In this document: positions 25,405 to 31,816 of the stretch, piece by piece
Layout: every line of letters starts with the position of its first letter
Position numbering within the stretch: the first letter of the stretch is position 1
Origin: Halorientalis regularis
GTDB taxonomy: Archaea; Halobacteriota; Halobacteria; Halobacteriales; Haloarculaceae
NCBI RefSeq assembly: GCF_023698535.1
Contig: NZ_JALJCL010000023.1
Location: 1 to 37,442, forward strand
DNA: 37,442 nt
Direction: 5' to 3'
Notes under the pieces: model-generated
Seen by the model: the letters and a program-made list of their open reading frames with translations, nothing else
Told to the model about the DNA's origin: nothing
The model's database searches: none
Made by a program: the position numbers and the translations under genes

Positions 25405-26466
25405 AAGGGACTGCATTCGCAGTCCAGTCAGAAAGTTCTCGAAGAGCTTTCTGAAGCGTTCAGTTCGTGGTTCGTCTCCGACGACGACCGGGACAATCCA
25501 CCGGGCTACCGCAAACGCAATTACTACGACAGCGATGGCAACAGAGTCCACGAAGAACATCCGCGCTCGACCGTGACGTGGAAACAGAAAGGCATCCGCC
25601 ACGACACGAAACACGACAAACTCCGTCTGAGCAAAGGCAAGAACCACAAAGACGGACACGATTTCATCCTCTGCGAATACCAGGCCCCACCAGAGATCGA
25701 ATTAGAGAAAATTCAACAGGTTCGGGCTGTCTACAATACTGGGAAAGCGCGGTGGGTGTTGCACGTTGTCTGCGAGGAAGAAATCGCCGCAGAGTCACCC
25801 GGCGAAAACACAGCTGGCGTCGATCTGGGCATCTGTAACCCTGCCGCCGTCGCGTTCCCTGACGACGCTCTGCTGTATCCGGGGAACACGTTGCGTGAAG
25901 ACAAGCACTACTTCCAGCAGGAAGAATACCAGACGGAAGGCGACCACGGCCCCAGTCAGACGGCACAGTGGGCGCGTGAAAAGCTTGCCCGGCGGAAAGA
26001 CCACTTCCTCCACGCCCTGTCGAAAGACATCGTTGAACGGTGTGTCGATCACGATGTAGGTACGCTTGTCATAGGCGACCCGAGTGGTGTTGATGAAGAC
26101 GACTGGGGGAGGCACGGCAACAAACGCCTGGATAATTGGGCGTACAAGCGGTTGATGAACCTCATCGACCACAAAGCTCGTGAGCGCGGTATCAAGGTAG
26201 AGATGCCGGATGAACGCGGGACATCATCCGCGTGTAGTGTATGCGGGCACGAGGATAACGACAATCGTGTTGAGCGTGGATTGTGGAAGTGTGACCGGTG
26301 CGGCGTGGTCGGGCATGGCGACGTGAACGGAGCCGACAACATCAGGCAAAAAACCCTAAGCGTGACTCCCCCACTCGGGGATAGCGATAACGGCTGTTTG
26401 GCCCAGCCACGCGTCATCCACTTCAGCCGGACTCGCGGATTCCAACCGCGTGCACCCGCCGAGTGA
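25405..26466 (+). pseudogene. tnpB: N-terminally truncated TnpB (IS200/IS605 RNA-guided nuclease)
   Basis: The open frame begins directly at the IS5-type right end with KGLHSQSSQKVLEELSEAF, which is an internal stretch of haloarchaeal TnpB; the preceding 60-80 residues are gone. The rest is intact. It has RuvC motif I in GVDLGICN (Asp), the GDPSGVDED segment, RuvC II Glu in MPDERGTSS, a zinc ribbon CSVCGHEDN ... CDRCG, and RuvC III Asp in HGDVNGADN. Internal starts such as GTG 25573 could make a fragment, but the lost N-terminus contains the recognition part, so nuclease activity is unlikely. TnpB proteins cut DNA with an RNA guide made from the element's right end. The 3' end runs into the right-end hairpin at 26500-26530. 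Confidence 0.9.
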
Positions 26467-26476
26467 CGCGCAAACC

Positions 26477-26818
26477 CTAATACCCCAACGCTCGGGGTTC
26501 CCCCGCGTTCACGCGGGGGAGGAGGTCAATGAAGCTCATCTCTGCGGACTGATCGTCGACATACGCTGGCAAGTCGACGCGCTTGACGACCGGGTGCGGG
26601 TCGCGTGCGACACGGATCACTAGGTTCCGCCCGTCGCATTTGATATCAATCTCTTCCTGGCTCGCATCGGGGATATCTGCGACGACACGGAGTTCATCGT
26701 CGTACTTGTGAACATCGACCGGCTCCGTCTCTTCGTCAGCCATCCCGGACATCATGTCGTTGATCTCGCCAAAGAGATCGCCGAACGGATCATCGTCGTC
26801 GTCCGGATTCTGTCTCAT
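26477..26818 (-). pseudogene. Hsp20/GvpH-like small heat-shock protein, 3' end replaced by the TnpB element
   Basis: From ATG 26818 the frame gives an acidic N-terminus (MRQNPDDDDDPFGDLFGEI), then an alpha-crystallin-like core: VDVHKYDDELRVVADIPD, EIDIKCDGRNLVIRV and VVKRVDLPAYVDDQSAEMSF. The core strands are those of the GvpH/Hsp20 group. At SAEMSF (base 26531) the host sequence stops. The remaining 17 residues up to the stop at 26477 are read from the IS right end. The family normally continues here with the hydrophobic strand that ends in V-T-F. Loss of this strand and the C-terminal tail would impair dimer or oligomer formation. No gas-vesicle genes lie nearby. Confidence 0.85.
26500..26530 (+). 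mobile_element. TnpB element right end with hairpin (guide-RNA scaffold end)
   Basis: An 8-bp perfect stem CCCCCGCG (26500-26507) and CGCGGGGG (26512-26519) with loop TTCA is followed by AGGAGGTCAAT. The junction with the interrupted Hsp20-like gene falls at 26530/26531. In IS605-group elements such a hairpin marks the right end and the end of the reRNA scaffold, and the guide is the flanking DNA, here GAAGCTCATCTCTGCGGACT (26531-26550). Confidence 0.7.
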
Positions 26819-27489
26819 CACTATGCAGAGGCCCGTCACGCGGATAAGACTTCGGTGCAGGACGAATTTGACCGATGCGTAGACTGGATTTTGCAGGAAT
26901 TTTCCTTGATCACATCTGACTGAGACCTGACCATTGATATACACCGCTATCTTTGTTCTCTAACTTTCCAGCCCCCCGAATTCGCCTGGGGACCCATGGG
27001 ACCCCACAGCTCGGTGTACGCAATCAACAGTCGTACACGACGATGTCGGTGTTCTGTTACTGAGAAGTGGTTAACTCTATTGTATAGCTATAAAGTATAG
27101 CTATAGTATTCACATCATCCGCAGTATGAGCTACTACTGGAATTCGAACCCTATGTTCGAGTGATCAAGTCTGAACGAGGCGGTTCCAGACTGCTACGGG
27201 ATATCTCCCAAAATTCGATTGGTTCAAGGGAGGTTGAGGAACGTCAGGCGTCGCTCTCAGAACATTATTCGACTGAGTAACACTGTCAGACGACCGGGAA
27301 GGGTGATTGTGATGAGGGCCCCGAGATTGGCTTTGAGTCCACGGAGTCGTTTTTCGAGTCTGTGTGCGGGGCTCGCCAGGTCCGTCTTCGGCAACCGATC
27401 CGTGACGGTGGAGCGTGTGACACTTGACTCCTGACCCCAGATCACAAGTTCGCTTCGACGAGTAAAAAGCCGCGCAAACCACAGTAAAA
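26819..27489. other. Long intergenic region, AT-rich, with palindromic repeats
   Basis: No gene with recognisable content. Short reverse-strand frames (27445-27257, 27509-27165) do not look like proteins. An imperfect palindrome TGGGGACCCATGGGACCCCA lies around 26988-27007. Two copies of an 11-bp palindromic motif lie at 27082-27105 (separate entry). A TATA-like AGTAAAAAG at 27461-27469 serves surE. Confidence 0.55.
27082..27105. repeat. Paired 11-bp palindromic repeats, second copy of the parA-upstream motif
   Basis: GTATAGCTATA occurs at 27082-27092 and 27095-27105, 13 bases start to start with AA between. The inner TATAGCTATA is a perfect palindrome. The same pair (spacing 13, CA between, one mismatch) is at 37136-37159 in front of parA. 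Both sites also have GGTTAACT nearby (27069-27076 and 37110-37117). A candidate ParA-partner binding site or centromere. Confidence 0.7.
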
Positions 27490-28332
27490 GTGATGAACAT
27501 CCTCCTCACGAACGACGACGGGATCGACGCGCCGGGCCTGCGAGCGCTGGCGGCGGCCCTCGAAGCGATCGGCGATGTGACCGTCGTGGCCCCCGCCCAG
27601 AACCAGAGCGCCGTCGGTCGGGGGCTCTCCTATGGCCGGATGGGGCCGGACGGATCCAACGGCGGTGCAGTCGGCCTCGGTGACGGTTCGGACGATCCAT
27701 TCACCGTGACGATTCCCCACGAATCACACGAACTCGGGTACGCGATCCATGGGACACCCTGTGACTGCGTAATCCTCGGCGTCGACACGTTCGAGCCCGA
27801 CGTAGTCGTCGCTGGATGCAATGCAGGAGCGAATCTCGGGATGCACGTCTTGCCTCGGTCTGGAACCGCCAGCGCCGCCACCGAGGCGGCATCGCTCGGC
27901 GTCCCCGGCATCGCTGTCTCGATGGACGTCCTCGGACTGGATCGGTCAGCGCTCGAACCGGCCGATTTCGAACGAGCGTCCGTGATCGGACGCAACGTCG
28001 TCGACAGGGCACTCAGTGCGGATGTGTTCGACGCCGTCGACTACTTCAATGTCAACGTCCCGCGACCGGACCGGTCTGTCGAGGGGGTCGCGATCACACA
28101 CCCGACAGCACAGTACGATATGCACGCCGACCTCGCGGACGGTCGCTTCAGCATCCACAACCCGCTGTGGGCCGAGATGGCACAGGGAGACATCCCGGAC
28201 GAGGACGGTAGTGACCGACGGGCGGTGCTGGATCAGCGGGTGAGTATCTCACCGCTGACTCTGCCACAGAGCGGGATCGACGATGGTATCGTCGACAGGC
28301 TTGACGACTGTTTCGACGACGTTGCAAATTGA
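27490..28332 (+). CDS. surE: SurE survival protein, 5'/3'-nucleotidase
   Basis: The product (280 residues from GTG 27490, or 279 from ATG 27493) is a SurE nucleotidase that removes phosphate from nucleoside monophosphates with a divalent metal. Metal-binding Asp-Asp is in ILLTNDDGIDAPG, Ser in AQNQSAVGRGLSYGR, and Asn in VVAGCNAGANLG. Substrate-loop residues VPGIAVSMD and YFNVNVPRPDR are as expected. A TATA-like AGTAAAAAGC at 27461-27470 gives a leaderless start at either codon. The stop TGA (28330-28332) is made at the point where an IS605-type hairpin begins, so the C-terminal residues may have been altered by that insertion. The overall length is normal, and the enzyme is probably active. 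It stands alone, not in an operon. Confidence 0.95.
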   Translation: MMNILLTNDDGIDAPGLRALAAALEAIGDVTVVAPAQNQSAVGRGLSYGRMGPDGSNGGAVGLGDGSDDPFTVTIPHESHELGYAIHGTPCDCVILGVDTFEPDVVVAGCNAGANLGMHVLPRSGTASAATEAASLGVPGIAVSMDVLGLDRSALEPADFERASVIGRNVVDRALSADVFDAVDYFNVNVPRPDRSVEGVAITHPTAQYDMHADLADGRFSIHNPLWAEMAQGDIPDEDGSDRRAVLDQRVSISPLTLPQSGIDDGIVDRLDDCFDDVAN

Positions 28333-28358
28333 ACCGCCTCGGGGTCAAGCCCCGAGGC
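28330..28358 (-). mobile_element. Solo IS200/IS605-like right-end hairpin after surE
   Basis: GCCTCGGGG (28336-28344) and CCCCGAGGC (28350-28358) form a perfect 9-bp stem with a 5-base loop. On the reverse strand it is followed by GGTTCAAT, like the GGTCAAT that ends the TnpB element at 26530. The junction would be at about 28329. No TnpB motif is found to its right, so it would be a solo end or a palindrome-associated (non-autonomous) element. A factor-independent hairpin for surE is the alternative. Confidence 0.45.
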
Positions 28359-28495
28359 AATCGGCCTGCTCAGCCTGTAGAGGGCGATCTTCATCGATCG
28401 AGTTTCTGGTCGGTTTGCGGTCATGCGAGTTCGGCCATCCACTTGAGAAAATCGTGGCATTGCTACCGCCGAGTCACGAATGGTCCGGCGTGTGG

Positions 28496-28939
28496 CTACT
28501 CTTTCGGGTTCACCGGCCCGATGTACTCGTTTTTCCAGGAATCGCCCTCGCGCCACTGCCAGTAGTAGTAGCGATACTCGGTATCGGCCGTTTGCTTGGT
28601 CGTCTTGACCGTAATGTAGGCGCCGCTGCTTGGCACGTCTTCGTAGTCGCTCGGGTCCGTCGAGAGACCGCGCTCTTCCAGCTGTTCCCGCTCTTCCTCG
28701 TCGATCTCGTCGTCCGCCCGCCGTGTTTCCAACTCGGACTGGCGTTGGTGACGCTTCCACGCCGCGAGGTCGCTCGCGTACGTTGCTACCGCTTCCAGCC
28801 GGTCCGGCGATTGGTTCTCCAATGGGTCCAAGAGATAGCTCGGTAGGTTCGGCGGTGACGGTTTGGGCTGTGGGTTGTCCGCTATAGTTACCCCACACTC
28901 CGCTGATTGTTCAATTTGTGGGGTAACGGTTCGAACCAT
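28496..28939 (-). CDS. DUF6788-like haloarchaeal plasmid protein
   Basis: A 147-residue protein (150 if GTG 28948 is used). The C-terminal half carries AYITVKTTKQTADTEYRYYY followed by WQWREGDSWKNEYIGPVNP, a pattern I recall from a small family on haloarchaeal plasmids and proviruses (DUF6788-like). The middle is a charged helix (QSELETRRADDEIDEEEREQ), and the N-terminus is Pro-rich. Aromatic repeats in YRYYYWQWREG suggest a nucleic-acid- or protein-binding beta sheet, but the function is unknown. Its first codons overlap the inverted-repeat pair at 28887-28927 (the arms encode T-V-T-P and G-V-T-I segments). It points away from orc1 and its product may act in plasmid maintenance (inference). 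Confidence 0.82.
   Translation of the reverse strand: MVRTVTPQIEQSAECGVTIADNPQPKPSPPNLPSYLLDPLENQSPDRLEAVATYASDLAAWKRHQRQSELETRRADDEIDEEEREQLEERGLSTDPSDYEDVPSSGAYITVKTTKQTADTEYRYYYWQWREGDSWKNEYIGPVNPKE
28887..28927. repeat. Inverted-repeat pair, left copy flanking the origin
   Basis: GTTACCCCACA (28887-28897) and its reverse complement TGTGGGGTAAC (28917-28927) are separated by 19 bases. The same arms, 20 bases apart, recur at 31651-31692 on the other side of orc1. This copy lies within the 5' end of the gene at 28496-28939. Confidence 0.8.
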
Positions 28940-29000
28940 CGGTGCCACGAGTTTCTGAATTCATCGAGCGGTGTCGATCCCAGTGGGTCCATACCCCCGA

Positions 29001-29020
29001 ACACATCGATAGAGGTGTGT
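29001..29020 (+). repeat. ORB-like repeat 1
   Basis: ACACATCGATAGAGGTGTGT. It is variant 2 (GGTGTGT end) and lies downstream of orc1, furthest left of the array. Orientation forward. Confidence 0.82.
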
Positions 29021-29164
29021 CTCGTCTCGTGGTTTTGCCGTCCGTCTGTCGATACTTGCGAGGTCAGTTCATCGTCGAAAGAGGTCTATTGACAAAGAAG
29101 TCACGCGTGGCTCTGATTGTCGAAGTCAAAAATACTCGACTTTGAGCCGTTATTTCTCGATATT

Positions 29165-29184
29165 ACACATCGATAGAGGGGTGT
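29165..29184 (+). repeat. ORB-like repeat 2
   Basis: ACACATCGATAGAGGGGTGT, forward. Same sequence as repeats at 29280 and 31451. It is the consensus form. Confidence 0.85.
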
Positions 29185-29279
29185 GAAGTCCTTCGTCGGC
29201 CGTAGTCATTCTATTGAGTCGTCGTTCGACGGATTGTTTCATTCGAATGAATTGTGGGAAATGACAGCACCCACGGTGG

Positions 29280-29299
29280 ACACATCGATAGAGGGGTGT
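29280..29299 (+). repeat. ORB-like repeat 3
   Basis: ACACATCGATAGAGGGGTGT, forward, 66 bases before the 3' end of orc1. The spaces between copies (144 and 95 bases) are irregular. Confidence 0.85.
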
Positions 29300-29365
29300 C
29301 TCTCGAGGAATCGGGGCCGCTGAAGATAGCGGTTGGATCTGGGTAGCGGATTGAAAACCGTGAAC

Positions 29366-30862
29366 TCAGGATTGGTTCCGGAGTTGTGCTTTAACCACCG
29401 TCTGGACTTCTTCTGGAGAGACCATGTCGATGCGGGAGTCCTCCCGAAGCGTATCGAGAATGGTATCAGGGCGTTCGGCAAACTGGAATTCGAGGAACAT
29501 CCCCGAACTGGGGCCATGGCTGCGGCGCTCGAAGTCAACCAGTGAGTAGGTCGTCAACTCTTTCATCTTGTTGACGTAGGTCTCCTGGTGGTACTGGTCA
29601 GTCCCGATCGCGTCTGTGAGAAATTGGTAGACTTGATAGCCGGTCGTACTGCGCGCGGTGCCGTTTTCGGTCTCGTTCGCGACAGTCGCGGTCGCGTACA
29701 GACAAAGCTTCTTCTGTGTGCTGATCCCGCGGATGACCTCGAGGACGCGGTTTTTCTCGACTTTTTCTTGTGCGTTCCGGACGTGTTCCTCACGGACTTC
29801 GGAATCGCCTTCGCGCTCGGCGAGTTCGCCAGCTACCCGCATGAGATCGATCGCCTTCCGTGCATCACCGTGGGTCTGTGCCGCAAACGCCGCAGCAAGC
29901 GGGATGACGTCGTCACTGAGGACATCGTCGTAGAACGCGTCTTGGCGGCGCCGGAGGATCGCCTTGAGCTGGTTCGCGTCGTAGTCGTCGAAGTGGACGT
30001 CTTCCGGAGTGAACGAACTCAGTGCCCGGCTCCCCACCGCCTCCATCATCTTCGTGTCGTTCGAAATCGCGACGACCGAGATGTGCGCGGAGAGGTCGTC
30101 GATAGCTCCAGACCGTGAGAGTTGATAGAGCAGCCGTGAGAACGCCGGGTCCTGTTTGTCCCGGCGACCCACGAGCATGTCCAGCTCGTCAAGCACGAAG
30201 ACCACGGAGTCGAAATTCTCGCTGACGATACGGTACAGTTCGTCCCACTTCTCTTTCGTCGCGACTCCGTGTTTGGGTACCTCGACGGAGACACCAGCTT
30301 CATCGGCGGCTCGCTCGGCCAGTTCGTAGACGGCGATGCCGAGGGTATCGAGGTCCTGGCAGTTCACTTCGACGGTCCCGAACCTGATATCGCGTTGCTC
30401 ACAGATGTTGCTGATGTTCTTACAGACCGCCTTCGTGATCAGGGATTTGCCCGTCCCCGACGGGCCGTAGAGAAAGAGATTCGGCGGTCGGTTGTCACCG
30501 AGCGCGACGCGCAACATCTTCGTAACTTCCTGGAGTTGGGTGTCCCGACCGACGATTCGATCCTCCTCGACGACGTAGTTCGGATCGAGCAAGGACCGGT
30601 CCCGGATCAGCCCTTCCTGTTCGTCGAACTCCAACAGCATTTCTTCGATTGACTCCGACTCGTTGTCGCTGGGGACTTGATCCGAATCCGATTCGGTTGG
30701 ATTCGCCGATTCCCCATTGATCGGTGGGGTCGATTGATCAGCCTCGTGGTCCCCATCCTCAATATCCGATGACCGATCGGACCGAACAGATGGTGACTGC
30801 TCTCCGGACTCCGAATCATCATCGATGGTCTCGGAGCCGTCAGTATCCATGTCAGCACACAT
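29366..30862 (-). CDS. orc1: Orc1/Cdc6 replication initiator
   Basis: A 498-residue (or 494 from ATG 30850) AAA+ initiator. An acidic, disordered N-terminus (about 1-90) precedes the ATPase: Walker A GPSGTGKS (133-140), Walker B VFVLDELDML (221-230), sensor 1 SNDT, and sensor 2 HGDARKAIDLMR. A winged-helix DNA-binding domain follows at about 390-498 (RVLEVIRGISTQKK ... YSLVDFERRSHG). In haloarchaea each Orc1 recognises its own repeats by the winged helix and loads MCM at the origin. The gene faces left and is surrounded by eight ORB-like repeats, one of which (30885-30904) sits directly in its own promoter, so autoregulation is likely. The long acidic N-terminus is often seen in plasmid-borne copies. 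Family call is certain; the cognate pairing with these repeats is inference. Confidence 0.97.
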   Translation of the reverse strand: MCADMDTDGSETIDDDSESGEQSPSVRSDRSSDIEDGDHEADQSTPPINGESANPTESDSDQVPSDNESESIEEMLLEFDEQEGLIRDRSLLDPNYVVEEDRIVGRDTQLQEVTKMLRVALGDNRPPNLFLYGPSGTGKSLITKAVCKNISNICEQRDIRFGTVEVNCQDLDTLGIAVYELAERAADEAGVSVEVPKHGVATKEKWDELYRIVSENFDSVVFVLDELDMLVGRRDKQDPAFSRLLYQLSRSGAIDDLSAHISVVAISNDTKMMEAVGSRALSSFTPEDVHFDDYDANQLKAILRRRQDAFYDDVLSDDVIPLAAAFAAQTHGDARKAIDLMRVAGELAEREGDSEVREEHVRNAQEKVEKNRVLEVIRGISTQKKLCLYATATVANETENGTARSTTGYQVYQFLTDAIGTDQYHQETYVNKMKELTTYSLVDFERRSHGPSSGMFLEFQFAERPDTILDTLREDSRIDMVSPEEVQTVVKAQLRNQS

Positions 30863-30884
30863 TCAGGCAATGATGAAAAGTGTT

Positions 30885-30904
30885 GCCCACCTCTATCGAA
30901 GTGT
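30885..30904 (-). repeat. ORB-like repeat 4, degenerate, in the orc1 promoter
   Basis: The reverse-strand sequence differs from variant 2 at three positions. It lies 23 bases upstream of the first ATG of orc1 (30862), overlapping the probable promoter. Confidence 0.65.
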
Positions 30905-31024
30905 GATTGCCCGATAGTGGAACTAGTACTCTCGAATTGAGCAGGTCTCTTCTCTTGATGCAAAACATCTCCTGAGGGGCCGACGAAGTGATCCACGGTG
31001 ATCAGGGAAGGACTCTGGACTCCC

Positions 31025-31044
31025 ACACCCCTCTATCGATGTGT
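31025..31044 (-). repeat. ORB-like repeat 5
   Basis: ACACCCCTCTATCGATGTGT on the forward strand, the exact reverse complement of the consensus. It marks the left border of the AT-rich zone. Confidence 0.87.
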
Positions 31045-31450
31045 TTGAGGGATCAAGAGGGTGGGGGGTGAGAGTGCAGTCGATAATCGGGATTGGACTC
31101 AAAGAACCGTCATTTAGAGACTGCTAAGTTATGGTTCTCGGCAATACAAGAATTCCGCAATAGAGTACTCCAGCGGATGAAGCGGTTATTCCTGCTGCTT
31201 TCTCCCATATCTTTCTATCTTCTTCTAGCTAGCTAGGAACTAGACACACACACCCCTTTATCGAAGTGTTCGATGTGTTCGACTCATAGTGATGATCAGC
31301 TGTAAGAGCGAGATCTATGAATGGCGAGTCCACGCTTCTTTCGTCGGTGTAGGATCTCTCGGTTGACTACCTCTTCCTGGCCTTCTCGTCGGTTCTTCTT
31401 TCGTAGTATCCATCGCGCGACCATTCAGCCCCACGCCCATTCCTTGTGGA
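31045..31450. other. Putative origin core with AT-rich unwinding zone
   Basis: This 406-base stretch between inverted ORB-like repeats 5 and 7 contains no gene. Its part from about 31100 to 31260 is rich in A and T with pyrimidine runs (TTTCTATCTTCTTCTAGCTA, 31212-31231). Repeats on either side point toward each other in the way seen in haloarchaeal origins. The short frames here (31545-31315, 31633-31367) are read through the repeats and are not genes. Confidence 0.75.
31250..31269 (-). repeat. ORB-like repeat 6, diverged
   Basis: Forward-strand sequence ACACCCCTTTATCGAAGTGT, with two mismatches to the reverse complement of the consensus. It lies inside the AT-rich zone. A half-site-like CGATGTGT follows at 31271-31278. 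Confidence 0.7.
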
Positions 31451-31470
31451 ACACATCGATAGAGGGGTGT
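31451..31470 (+). repeat. ORB-like repeat 7
   Basis: ACACATCGATAGAGGGGTGT, consensus form, forward, on the right border of the AT-rich zone. Confidence 0.87.
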
Positions 31471-31582
31471 CGGTGTATCCAACTTCTTCTCTAATCGACG
31501 ATCCACGATCGATACAATCCAGGAAGTCCTTGAGTTTCTCTCCAATTACCTCTCTCGAGCACTGCCGAGGCGCAGAAAGAAT

Positions 31583-31602
31583 ACACATCGATAGAGGTGT
31601 GT
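31583..31602 (+). repeat. ORB-like repeat 8
   Basis: ACACATCGATAGAGGTGTGT, variant 2 form, identical to repeat 1 at 29001. The first and last members of the array are thus the same variant. Confidence 0.85.
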
Positions 31603-31650
31603 CTGGTTTGGCGGTCGAACTGAACTCCCTCAAACCAACCGGATTCGTGC

Positions 31651-31692
31651 GTTACCCCACATGTTCAGATATAGTCTGATCTGTGGGGTAAC
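31651..31692. repeat. Inverted-repeat pair, right copy flanking the origin
   Basis: GTTACCCCACA (31651-31661) and TGTGGGGTAAC (31682-31692) with 20 bases between. Same arms as 28887-28927. The spacer sequence is unrelated, so only the arms are conserved. It lies 125 bases before the ligase start and next to ORB-like repeat 8. Confidence 0.82.
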
Positions 31693-31816
31693 TTTCAAAG
31701 ACCCACAGCCTCGGAACCCGCCCTGAATGCATTCCTTCGAGTGTAATCCTTTTCGACGTTGCGAGCTAGTGAATCGAGACTGGAAATTAACCACTTAGAA
31801 TCCATAGTAGGCTCTG

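Noticed and set aside
28336-28358. A bacterial-type intrinsic terminator after surE
   Set aside because: There is no T-run after the stem, and archaeal termination does not rely on stem-loops. The resemblance to an IS605 end is stronger.
29001-31602. ORB-like repeats as a CRISPR array
   Set aside because: The copies occur in both orientations, are separated by 95 to over 1500 bases, and flank an initiator gene; no cas gene is present.
31315-31633. Reverse frames across the origin core
   Set aside because: They read through ORB-like repeats (giving DTPLS-type segments) and have no other protein-like character.
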